Shown piece by piece: positions 5,396 to 12,558 of a DNA stretch of 12,632 nucleotides (position 1 is its first letter; every line of letters begins with the position of its first letter). The stretch is from DATKZB01 sp035528235 (GTDB taxonomy: Bacteria; Planctomycetota; Phycisphaerae; FEN-1346): contig DATKZB010000195.1 of NCBI GenBank assembly GCA_035528235.1, forward strand, positions 1-12,632. The letters run 5' to 3'. The notes beneath the pieces were generated by a model. It had not been told where the DNA came from. It did not search any database and saw only the letters and a list, made by a program, of their open reading frames with translations. Made by a program: the position numbers and the translations under genes.

Positions 5396-8320
5396 CTACG
5401 TTCCGTCGACGTGGTGTCGCAGGTACTGGCCGGTGTAACTGGTTTCGACGCGGGCGACCTGCTCGGGGGTGCCCTCGGCCACGATGCGGCCGCCGGCGTC
5501 GGCGCCTTCGGGGCCCAGGTCGATGACCCAATCCGCGCTCTTGATGACCTCGAAGTTGTGTTCGACCACCAGGACCGTGTTGCCCATGTCGACCAGCCGG
5601 TTCAGCACGTCGAGCAGCCGTCGGATGTCGGCGAAGTGAAGGCCGGTGGTCGGTTCGTCGAGCACATAGAGGGTGCGGCCGGAGGACCGCTTGCCGAGTT
5701 CGGCCGAGAGTTTGATGCGTTGGGCCTCGCCGCCCGACAGCGTGGTCGAGTTCTGCCCCAGGGTGATGTACCCCAGGCCCACGGCGTCGAGCGTGGCCAG
5801 TTGCTCGACGATCCGCGGGAAGTTCTCGAAGAACCCGAGCGCCTCGCTCACCCGCATCTGGAGCACGTCGGCGATGCTCTTGCCGCGGTAAATGATCTCG
5901 AGCGCCTCGCGATTGAACCGGGTGCCCTTGCACTCGCGGCAGGTCACGTACACGTCGGGCAGGAAGTGCATCTCGATCTTGCGGACGCCCTGTCCCTGGC
6001 ACGATTCGCACCGGCCGCCCCGGACGTTGAAACTGAACCGGCCCGGCCCGTAGCCGCGCACCTTCGCCTCGCGCGTCTGGGCGAACACGCGACGGACATG
6101 GTCGAAGACCTTGGTGTACGTGGCGGCATTGGAACGGGGCGTCCGGCCGATGGGGCTCTGGTCGATCTCGATGACCCGGTCGATCTGCTCAACGCCGGTC
6201 AATCGCCGATGGGCGCCGGGCTTCTCGCGCGAGCCGTACAGTTTCCGCCGGACCGCCGGCACCAGCGTCTGGGCCACCAGCGTGCTCTTGCCCGAGCCGC
6301 TCACGCCCGTCACGCATACCAGGCACCCGAGCGGGATGGTGATGTTGAGGGACTTCAGGTTGTTCTCTCTGAGACCCAGGATGCGGATGCTGTGCCGCTT
6401 GCTCGCGCGGCGGCGCTTGGCCGGCACGGGAATCTTCTCGACGTGGGCCAGGTAGCGGCCCGTCAGCGACTGCGGCGACGCGGTGATCTGCTCCAGGGTG
6501 CCCTGGGCCACGATCTCGCCGCCGTGTTCGCCCGCGCCGGGGCCCATGTCCAGAATGTGGTCGGCCGTGCGGATGGTCTCCTCGTCGTGCTCGACCACCA
6601 GGACGGTGTTGCCGAGGTCGCGGAGCCTGAGGAGGGTGTCCAGCAACCGGCGGTTATCGCGGGCGTGCAGGCCGATGGTCGGCTCGTCGAGCACGTAGCA
6701 CACGCCCACCAGTCCGCTGCCCACCTGGGTGGCCAGGCGGATGCGCTGGGCCTCGCCGCCGGAGAGCGAGTCGCTGGAGCGGTCGAGCGTCAGGTACGAG
6801 ATGCCGACGTCCTGCATAAACCGCAGCCGGTTGCGTATCTCGGCCAGCACCTGCCGGGCGATGGCGGCCTTCTCGCCCTCCAGATGCAGGTGCTCGAAGA
6901 ACCCGGCCGCCTCGTCAACGCTCAGGGCCGTGACCTCGTGGATTCGCTTGCCGGCCACCCGCACGGCCCGGGCCTCCGGCCTGAGGCGCGCCCCTTTGCA
7001 TGCCGAGCACGGCTGGGCGCTCATGAAGTCTTCGAGCCACCGCTTGGCGTAGGCGCTGCGGGTCGTCTCGCGCAGTTGCCGCAGGCTCGGCACTACGCCT
7101 TGCCACTCGGCGTCGGGCGCGGGGCCCGTGCCGTTCTTGCGGCGAAGCGTCCCCCCATACAGGAGCACGTGCCGAACGTGTTGGGGAAACTTGCGGAACG
7201 GCACCGCCTCGTCGACGCCGAAGTCGCGGACAAACCGCGCCAGGGCCTCAACGTAGAACGACCGGTATCGTCGCGGCCCATCCTTCCACGGCGCGATGGC
7301 CCCCTGGGCCAGCGACCGGTCGGCGTCGGGCACGACCAGGTCGGCGTCGAATTCCAGGTACGTGCCCAGGCCGTGGCACTGGGGGCACGCCCCGTACGGG
7401 CTGTTGAAACTGAAGAGGCGCGGCGTGAGTTCCTCGAAACTGACGCTGCACTTGACGCACGCGTACCGTTCGCTGTAAAGGGTGTTGCGCCAGTCGCCGG
7501 TGCCGGCCTCGTGGCAGATGACCGCCAGGCCGTCGCTCATCCGCAGGGCCTGCTCGACCGAGTCGGTCAGGCGCGACCGCGCGGCTTCCTTGACGACCAG
7601 CCGGTCGACGACGACCTCGATGGTGTGGCGGCGGGTCCGGGTCAGGTCCGGCACCTCGCGGACCTCGTACATCCGCTTGTCGATGCGGACGCGGACAAAC
7701 CCGTCGGCCACGATGCTGCGGATGACGTCCTTGTGTTCGCCCCGCTGGCCGCGCACCAGCGGCGCCAGCACCATCAGCCGCGTGCCGGGGGGCAGGCCGA
7801 ACACGCTGTCGACGATCTGCTCGACCCGTTGCGGACGGATCTCCTTGCCGCACTTCGGGCAATAGGCCGTGCCCACGCGGGCAAACAGCAGGCGCAGGTA
7901 ATCGTGGATCTCGGTGGCCGTTGCGACGGTCGACCGCGGGCTGAACCCCGCGCGACGCTGGTGGATGGCGATGGTGGGCGGCAGGCCCTCGATGGCGTCG
8001 ACGTCGGGCTTCTCCATCTGCTCGAGAAACTGCCGCGCGTACGCCGACAGGCTCTCGACGTACCGCCGCTGGCCCTCGGCGTAGATCGTGTCGAACGCCA
8101 GGCTCGATTTGCCGCTGCCCGAGAGGCCCGTGATGACGACCAGTTTGTCGCGAGGAATCTCGAGGTTCAGGTTCTTGAGGTTGTGCTGCCGGGCACCCTG
8201 GATCAGGATGACCTCGTCGCCGTTGGTCGGGGCAGGGGGTGTGGGGTCAGGCTTGGCAACCGGCGGCGGCGTCCTGACCGGGCGGCGCTTCTCCTTGGAC
8301 GCGTTCCTTGCCAATGCCAT
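5396..8320 (-). CDS. uvrA: UvrABC excinuclease subunit A
   Basis: A 974-residue DNA damage sensor of nucleotide excision repair. UvrA dimers with UvrB scan DNA and load UvrB at lesions. Both ABC ATPase modules are complete. Walker A motifs are GLSGSGKS (65-72) and GVSGSGKS (672-679). Signatures LSGGEAQRI lie at 519-527 and 861-869. Walker B with the Q/D loop is YVLDEPTIGLH (542-552) and YVLDEPTTGLH (885-895). The zinc-binding pairs C288/C291 with C312/C315, and C771/C774 with C794/C797, are intact, as are YCPKC (154-157) and CSAC (438-441). The length is slightly above the usual 940, mostly from a Pro/Lys-rich N-terminus of about 35 residues before EVILIQGARQHNLKNL. ATG 8320 has GGAG immediately adjacent, too close to be ideal, so the exact start is uncertain. 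uvrB and uvrC are not in the window. Confidence 0.98.
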   Translation of the reverse strand: MALARNASKEKRRPVRTPPPVAKPDPTPPAPTNGDEVILIQGARQHNLKNLNLEIPRDKLVVITGLSGSGKSSLAFDTIYAEGQRRYVESLSAYARQFLEQMEKPDVDAIEGLPPTIAIHQRRAGFSPRSTVATATEIHDYLRLLFARVGTAYCPKCGKEIRPQRVEQIVDSVFGLPPGTRLMVLAPLVRGQRGEHKDVIRSIVADGFVRVRIDKRMYEVREVPDLTRTRRHTIEVVVDRLVVKEAARSRLTDSVEQALRMSDGLAVICHEAGTGDWRNTLYSERYACVKCSVSFEELTPRLFSFNSPYGACPQCHGLGTYLEFDADLVVPDADRSLAQGAIAPWKDGPRRYRSFYVEALARFVRDFGVDEAVPFRKFPQHVRHVLLYGGTLRRKNGTGPAPDAEWQGVVPSLRQLRETTRSAYAKRWLEDFMSAQPCSACKGARLRPEARAVRVAGKRIHEVTALSVDEAAGFFEHLHLEGEKAAIARQVLAEIRNRLRFMQDVGISYLTLDRSSDSLSGGEAQRIRLATQVGSGLVGVCYVLDEPTIGLHARDNRRLLDTLLRLRDLGNTVLVVEHDEETIRTADHILDMGPGAGEHGGEIVAQGTLEQITASPQSLTGRYLAHVEKIPVPAKRRRASKRHSIRILGLRENNLKSLNITIPLGCLVCVTGVSGSGKSTLVAQTLVPAVRRKLYGSREKPGAHRRLTGVEQIDRVIEIDQSPIGRTPRSNAATYTKVFDHVRRVFAQTREAKVRGYGPGRFSFNVRGGRCESCQGQGVRKIEMHFLPDVYVTCRECKGTRFNREALEIIYRGKSIADVLQMRVSEALGFFENFPRIVEQLATLDAVGLGYITLGQNSTTLSGGEAQRIKLSAELGKRSSGRTLYVLDEPTTGLHFADIRRLLDVLNRLVDMGNTVLVVEHNFEVIKSADWVIDLGPEGADAGGRIVAEGTPEQVARVETSYTGQYLRHHVDGT

Positions 8321-8356
8321 CTCCGTGACGCGTTTGCTCGGTCAACCGAACCCCCA

Positions 8357-8385
8357 ATCGTACCCGCAGCTTGCGTAAGTGGCAA
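8357..8385 (-). promoter_or_regulatory. Candidate promoter for uvrA
   Basis: On the minus strand, TTGCCA (8385-8380) and TACGAT (8362-8357) are separated by 17 bp, matching consensus at 5/6 and 4/6. The predicted start near 8350 gives a leader of about 30 nt. I did not recognise a LexA-type operator over it. Confidence 0.5.
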
Positions 8386-8426
8386 GAGAAGATGCCGCAC
8401 AAAAGTGACGGGTGTGGCGTTGTGAT

Positions 8427-8578
8427 CTATCCGAGCCGCGACAGCAACTATCCGAGCCGCGACCGTGAGGGAGCGGTGCCGTGGCGGCGGCGCGGCCGGC
8501 CTACCGCTCCCTCACGGTCGCGGCTCAGTTACAGCACGGTCGCGGCTCAGTGACGGCGCGGTCGCGGTTCGGTTTCGC
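8427..8578. repeat. Large palindromic element with a perfect 24-bp inverted repeat and tandem copies
   Basis: This occupies most of the 310-bp gap between the radical SAM gene and uvrA. A perfect 24-bp inverted repeat has arms at 8454-8477 (starts GAGCCGCGACC) and 8503-8526 (ends GGTCGCGGCTC), around a 25-nt GC-rich centre. The outer motif is reiterated. CTATCCGAGCCGCGAC occurs at 8427-8442 and 8448-8463 (21-bp period). On the right side, three 22-bp units begin at 8513, 8535 and 8557 (GGTCGCGGCTCAG, with the last unit diverged). Read in frame it gives strings such as PSRDREGAV, which I remember as spurious ORFs in planctomycete annotations, consistent with a dispersed REP/MITE-like family. 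No transposase is present. Confidence 0.88.
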
Positions 8579-8614
8579 GCCACGAAACTGCGGGGTTACA
8601 CACACAACGGGGCG

Positions 8615-8637
8615 AGCGTAAGCGGGCCGGCTACGCT
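8615..8637. other. Small hairpin overlapping the stop of the radical SAM gene
   Basis: AGCGTA (8615-8620) and TACGCT (8632-8637) can pair around a GC-rich centre that itself contains GGGCC/GGCC complementarity. It spans the TAG at 8633-8631. It may contribute to transcript ending, but there is no U-tract. Confidence 0.35.
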
Positions 8638-10412
8638 TCGGCCAGGGCCTTCTGGTACTCGTCCCACAGGTCGGCCTCAGAGGCGCCGACGTCGATGCGG
8701 CTCCAGGGGAGGACTTCGTCGCGGCCGCGGGCGCGGTGGGCGTAGAAGGCTGGGTCGATGCCGGCCGCGCGGAAACCTTCCTGCCACGCCTCGATCCGAA
8801 AGGCCTCGTCCCACGCGTCGAAGCGGGCGCCCGCGCGCCACGCCTCGTAGATGGCACGGCCTACCCGCCGGTCGCCCCGGGCCATCGCCCCCTCCAGCAG
8901 GCTCCGGTCGATGCGGTGGACGCGGACCGACAACCGCTTCGAGGCCATGCCCTGGTGCAGCCGGTCGCGGGCATGTTTGAAGTACGCCTCGTCGGCCATG
9001 GCGACGAACTGAAACGGCGTATGGGCCTTCGGGACGAAGTTCGACACCGCCACGTTGACCTTGCCCGGCCCTTTGCCGGCGTCGCGCCTGAGGTCGCTCA
9101 CCCGGCGGGCGAGGGCCCCAATCGCATCCAGGTCCGCGTCGGTCTCGGTGGGCAGGCCGATCATGAAGTAGAGTTTGATGAGGTTCCAGCCGCGCGACCA
9201 CGCCTGGCGTGCCCCGGCGAAAAGGTGTTCGTCCTGGATGGCCTTGCCAATGACCCGCCGGAGGCGCGGCAGGCCGGCCTCGGGCACCATCGTCAGGCCG
9301 CTCTTGCGGACGGAGCCCAGGAGTCGCGGCACGATTTCGAGTTGGTCGTTGGTTCGCAGGCTCGGCAGGCTCAGGCTGATGCTCCGCGGGGCAAACGCGG
9401 CGTCCAGCGTCGTCAGGATCGCCTTCAACCTCGGATGGTCGCTCGGCGAGAGGCTCGTCAGCGAGATCTCCTCGTGGCCCGTGTGGGCCAGCGTCTCGCG
9501 GGCCAGTTCCAGAATCTTCTCGGGGCTCCGGTGGCGGACCGGCCCCTTCGTGTGGCCGGCCTCGCAGAACCGGCACCGACGCGGGCAGCCGCGCATGATC
9601 TCGATCGTGACGCGGTCGTGGACAATCTCGGCGTTCGGAACCACCGGCGCCGTCGGGAACGCCGCCGTCTCCAGGTCCTCGACGTACGCGGCGCGCGTGA
9701 CCTCGGGCAGGCCGTCGACGGTTGGCCTGAGCGCGGCCAGTGTGCCGTCCGGGTTCCAGGTGGGTTCGATGAGGCTGGGGGCGTAGATGAAGTCGAACTC
9801 GCGGGCCAGCGCCAGGATAGTCTCGGCCCGGGGCGAGCCGCGCGCCTTCAGGTCGCGGTACCGGTCGAGGAAGCGGGGCAGGGCAACCTCGGCGTCGCCG
9901 ACGATGGCCAGGTCGATGAACGGGGCCATCGGCTCGGGATTGTTCACGCCCGGGCCGCCGGCCAGGATAATCGGGTCGGCGTCGCCCCGGTCGGCCGCCA
10001 GCACGGGAATGCCGCCAAGAGAGAGCATCGCCAGGACATTCGTGTACAGCATCTCGTACTGGAGCGAGAAGCCGACCAGGTCGAAGTCGCGGACCGGCCG
10101 CCGCGATTCCCACGAGAACAGCGGAATGCCGACCTCGCGCATGCGGTCCTGGGCGTCGGTCCACGGGGCGTAGGTGCGCTCGCACAGGGCATCCGGCCGC
10201 GCGTTGACCAGCGCGTAGATGATGGCCGAACCCAGGTGGCTCATGCCGATGGCGTACGTGTCGGGGAACGCCAGGCAGAAGCGGACGCCAACGGTGTCCC
10301 ATTCCTTCCGGACGGCGCCCACCTCGCCGCCCACGTATTGGGCGGGATTCGTGACGAACGGCAACAGGTCGCGCGAGACGGCCCGTTCCAGCGTGCCATT
10401 GTCCTGGTCCAT
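8631..10412 (-). CDS. B12-binding-type radical SAM protein, TIGR03960-like
   Basis: A 593-residue protein resembling the TIGR03960 family of uncharacterised radical SAM proteins with a cobalamin-binding-type N-terminus. Residues 45-60 (FCLAFPDTYAIGMSHLG) and 110-155 (FDLVGFSLQYEMLYTN, then IILAGGPGVNNPEP) form the B12-binding-like domain. The DxHxxG motif of true cobalamin ligands is not evident. The radical SAM core follows with RGCPRRCRFCEAG, giving the [4Fe-4S] cysteines C276, C280 and C283. Further on are TMVPEAGLPRLRRVIGK and LIKLYFMIGLPTETDAD. The C-terminal region ends with a family-like LPWSRIDVGASEADLW. Substrate and reaction are unknown. In many genomes this family is fused to or followed by a DUF2344 (TIGR03936) protein; none is seen downstream, where repeats and then uvrA lie. 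The start at 10412 has no clear ribosome binding site. Confidence 0.9.
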   Translation of the reverse strand: MDQDNGTLERAVSRDLLPFVTNPAQYVGGEVGAVRKEWDTVGVRFCLAFPDTYAIGMSHLGSAIIYALVNARPDALCERTYAPWTDAQDRMREVGIPLFSWESRRPVRDFDLVGFSLQYEMLYTNVLAMLSLGGIPVLAADRGDADPIILAGGPGVNNPEPMAPFIDLAIVGDAEVALPRFLDRYRDLKARGSPRAETILALAREFDFIYAPSLIEPTWNPDGTLAALRPTVDGLPEVTRAAYVEDLETAAFPTAPVVPNAEIVHDRVTIEIMRGCPRRCRFCEAGHTKGPVRHRSPEKILELARETLAHTGHEEISLTSLSPSDHPRLKAILTTLDAAFAPRSISLSLPSLRTNDQLEIVPRLLGSVRKSGLTMVPEAGLPRLRRVIGKAIQDEHLFAGARQAWSRGWNLIKLYFMIGLPTETDADLDAIGALARRVSDLRRDAGKGPGKVNVAVSNFVPKAHTPFQFVAMADEAYFKHARDRLHQGMASKRLSVRVHRIDRSLLEGAMARGDRRVGRAIYEAWRAGARFDAWDEAFRIEAWQEGFRAAGIDPAFYAHRARGRDEVLPWSRIDVGASEADLWDEYQKALAEA

Positions 10413-10421
10413 AGTCGTGCC

Positions 10422-10450
10422 ACAGTACCCGTTTGTGGCAGGAACGTCAA
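10422..10450 (-). promoter_or_regulatory. Candidate promoter for the radical SAM gene
   Basis: On the minus strand, TTGACG (10450-10445) and TACTGT (10427-10422) are separated by 17 bp, matching consensus at 5/6 and 3/6. Transcription would start about 3 nt before the ATG at 10412, giving a nearly leaderless mRNA, which agrees with the missing ribosome binding site. Confidence 0.4.
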
Positions 10451-10470
10451 GTGCGGCGCGGCGAATCGCC

Positions 10471-10499
10471 TTGCCAAACGGCCGTTACGGGCCTATAAG
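10471..10499 (+). promoter_or_regulatory. Promoter of tRNA-Pro
   Basis: TTGCCA (10471-10476) and TATAAG (10494-10499) are separated by 17 bp, each matching consensus at 5/6. The start would fall near 10506, about 6 nt before the mature tRNA. It is divergent from the radical SAM promoter. Confidence 0.65.
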
Positions 10500-10511
10500 A
10501 AGGTATCGAGT

Positions 10512-10589
10512 CGGGGCGTAGCGCAGCCTGGTTAGCGCGTGTGGTTTGGGACCACAAGGTCGCGGGTTCGAATCCCGCCGCCCCGACCA
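10512..10589 (+). tRNA. tRNA-Pro, anticodon TGG
   Basis: A full cloverleaf can be drawn. The acceptor CGGGGCG (10512-10518) pairs with CGCCCCG (10579-10585), followed by discriminator A and an encoded CCA (10587-10589). The D-stem is GCGC/GCGC. The anticodon stem is TGTGG/CCACA around loop TTTGGGA, so the anticodon is TGG, reading proline codons. The T-arm is GCGGG-TTCGAAT-CCCGC. There is no variable-arm expansion and no intron. Confidence 0.96.
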
Positions 10590-10615
10590 TCGAACGCGGT
10601 CGCCCGCGGCGACAA

Positions 10616-10646
10616 GTCGCCCGTTCGAATCCCGCCGCTTCGACCC
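10616..10646 (+). repeat. Degenerate copy of the 3' end of tRNA-Pro
   Basis: This 31-nt stretch matches 10559-10589 (the tRNA variable loop, T-arm, acceptor 3' strand and CCA) at 26 of 31 positions, 57 bp downstream. TTCGAATCCCGCCGC is identical in both. The changes break two base pairs of the T-stem and alter the acceptor strand, and no 5' half is present, so it is not a working tRNA. Such 3'-end copies arise by slippage duplication or as the far attachment site of an integrated element. A hairpin GTCGCC-CGC-GGCGAC (10599-10613) lies between the two copies. Confidence 0.8.
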
Positions 10647-10670
10647 CTTGCATGAAAGATCCTTCGGAAT

Positions 10671-10699
10671 TTGACAATCGATCGAGGGTGTGCTATACT
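10671..10699 (+). promoter_or_regulatory. Near-consensus promoter of the PEP-CTERM gene
   Basis: TTGACA (10671-10676) and TATACT (10694-10699) are separated by 17 bp, matching 6/6 and 5/6. The predicted start near 10706 gives a leader of about 125 nt to the ATG at 10832. I see no recognisable riboswitch or clear hairpin in that leader. Confidence 0.75.
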
Positions 10700-10831
10700 C
10701 ACGCGCTGAGGGGGTTGGATACGGCTCGTCTAAACGGTGAGCTGTCCTGCGCGCGAGCACGTGCGACACGGATGCAGTCTCGGCTTGATCCCTCCACAGT
10801 TCTCGCACACGGGCACAAGGAGAATGCAGAC

Positions 10832-12427
10832 ATGCCGGGATACGTGCGGTTGCGGTCCGTCTTATCGCCGGGCCTCTCGTTAGCTGTTCTGCCGGCGGCA
10901 TTCCTTCTGGCGGCCATGGCCGCATCGACGGTTCTGGCTGACCCGCCCAAACCGTACGCGGCCGTCGAAATCGGCCTGTCGGACGGGAGTTACAACTTCG
11001 CCGCCACGGGACTGAACAATCAGGGCGACGTCTGCGGCAACTACGTGGACAGCGCGCTGCACTCGGCATCGTTCGGGTATCTGGGCGGCACGTTCCAGAC
11101 GTTGTATAAGTACTGGTCGAACCAGCCAATCCAGGCCCGGGCCATCAACGACGCCGGCGTGGTGGTGGGCAATGCCCCTTTGCCGGCGGACCACAGCAGT
11201 TCCGTCCCGGTGTACTGGAGCACGCCTGCCGGTTTCACGGCCATCCCCGAGGCCCCGCTGACGGGCGAGTCGCAGCCGATGCACATCAACATTCACAACC
11301 AGGTGGCGATGCGGGCGGTCGTCTGGGGTTACCAGTCGAACGTCACCGCAATCGGCGAGGGCTACACTTATATCGGCACCTACGGCGCCAGCGACTAGGC
11401 GACCACCGACGTGATGGACATCACCGACGGCGGCATCTTCGCGGGTAACGCCTACGACGCCAACATCGTCTCGCTCGGCATGATCGGCACGCTGGGCGCC
11501 GCCGGCCAGGTCACTTCCCTGACCACGTTCTCGGCCTTCACGTCCACACTTCGTACCGGTGTCAGTGCGGTCAATTCCTCCGGCGTCTGCGTGGGCTCGG
11601 CCGCGTGGGGTCCCGCTGACGGTTACAACAACCTGTACAGCAAGGCCTACCAGCGCAATGCGGACGGCAGCATCGTGGACTTGGGGCTGGGCGGCGGCGT
11701 GCGGTCCTGGGCGGCGGACATCAACGACAAGGGCTTGGTCGTTGGGGCGCACCTGGACAGTTCATACAACGGGACGGCCTGCGTGTTCAGGGGTGACGGA
11801 ACGGTTATCGACCTGGACGGCTTGGTGTCAGCGCCGTATCAGCTGACCGAGGCCGTGGGCATCAACAACAAGAACCAGATCATCGCCAATGGCAAGGACG
11901 CTTCCGGCCACACCCACGCCTTTCTGCTGACGCCGCTCATGCAGACCTTCAACGGCAACTTCACCGAGGGCGACTTGTCGGGCTGGACGGTGAAGACCAG
12001 TGGGTCCTCCATGGCTTTTCTCACCATCGACCCGCTGGACCCTACGAACTACGCCCTGGGGATGATGACCGGTTCCCCCATTGAGGTTTACCAGACCGTG
12101 AACACGCCCACGGAGGCATTCTCGCTCACCTTCCAGTACTACCTTCCCGTGGCCACCGGGCAGTTGGACGTTTATATCGACGGCGTCGGTATCGGAACGA
12201 TCCTGGGCAGCGGCCAGCCGGCCGGCGTGTGGAACGGCGCCTCTTTCAGCGTGACCGATCCGGATTTGATCGGGCTGCTGCAGACCGACCTGAAGTTCGT
12301 GTATGACGACACGGTTTCGTCGTCGGAAATCTACCTGGACAACATCGTCATGACCCCCGAGCCGGCCACGCTGGCGCTCGCGGCCCTGGGCGCATCGGGC
12401 GTACTTCTTCGCCGCCGGCGGGCGTAG
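10832..12427 (+). pseudogene. Secreted HAF-repeat PEP-CTERM protein, interrupted by one in-frame TAG
   Basis: A single frame of 531 codons is broken only at codon 189 (TAG, 11396-11398). The start ATG 10832 has AAGGAG 9 nt upstream. Residues 1-36 are a signal peptide (cleavage after VLA). Seven HAF-like units, each with a G/A-[LIV]-N-[ND]-x-G-x-[LIV] core, begin near residues 60, 104, 151, 196, 246, 296 and 343, for example AINDAGVVVG and DINDKGLVVG. Residues 372-505 look like a jelly-roll/carbohydrate-binding-type domain (NGNFTEGDLSGW). The C-terminus has PEP (509-511), a hydrophobic helix and RRRR, the exosortase sorting signal. The product would be exported and surface-processed. The second half has only an internal GTG/ATG (11411, 11414), with no ribosome binding site or signal peptide. 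The stop may be a real nonsense mutation, programmed readthrough or a sequence error. Ligand and role are unknown. Confidence 0.85.
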
Positions 12428-12461
12428 GGGCCAAGGCGCTCACCTTCTGACCGAAAACCCC

Positions 12462-12490
12462 CGGGCGGCCCTCGCGGCCGCCCGTTCTCT
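12462..12490 (+). terminator. Candidate intrinsic terminator after the PEP-CTERM gene
   Basis: A 9-bp GC stem, CGGGCGGCC (12462-12470) with GGCCGCCCG (12476-12484), has a 5-nt loop and is followed by TTCTCT. It lies 34 bp past the stop. The U-run is weak but the stem is perfect. Confidence 0.65.
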
Positions 12491-12546
12491 GCGAGCCATT
12501 TGCGGTGTTTGCAAGTCTTGGGTTGGCAGGTGGATAGGGGGATTTG

Positions 12547-12558
12547 AAAAACGTTTTT
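12547..12558. other. Perfect 12-bp AT palindrome in a G-rich tail
   Basis: AAAAACGTTTTT stands out in GC-rich flanks, preceded by GGGGG and followed by ACCCC. The last 140 bases of the window hold no gene that I can support. They contain this palindrome, a run of G clusters (12581-12602) and a terminal A-run. The meaning is unknown. Confidence 0.3.

Noticed and set aside
5348..8425. 1025-residue plus-strand open frame opposite uvrA
   Set aside because: It is the antisense shadow of a complete, strongly conserved uvrA. Its translation is low-complexity Arg/Ala/Val/Asp/Gly-rich, with no family motif; long antisense frames are expected at this GC content.
8513..8578. CRISPR-like tandem units
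   Set aside because: The three 22-bp units are contiguous, with no unique spacers.
8371..8980. Small plus-strand frames with PSRDREGAV-type sequence
   Set aside because: They are translations of the palindromic repeat, not genes.
8736..10535. 599-residue plus-strand open frame opposite the radical SAM gene
   Set aside because: Antisense shadow with composition typical of high GC third positions. It also runs into the tRNA promoter and the tRNA.
10590..10650. A second tRNA gene after tRNA-Pro
   Set aside because: Only the 3' third is present, the T-stem has two mismatches and no matching 5' acceptor strand or anticodon arm can be found.
10447..11129. Minus-strand frames containing GAAGFEPATLWSQ and RRDSNPRPCGPK strings
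   Set aside because: These are well-known artefacts of translating tRNA genes in antisense. Here they come from tRNA-Pro and its partial copy.
11411..12427. Independent second gene starting at GTG 11411 or ATG 11414
   Set aside because: There is no ribosome binding site or signal peptide, it starts inside a repeat unit, and it shares the frame and repeat spacing of the upstream part.
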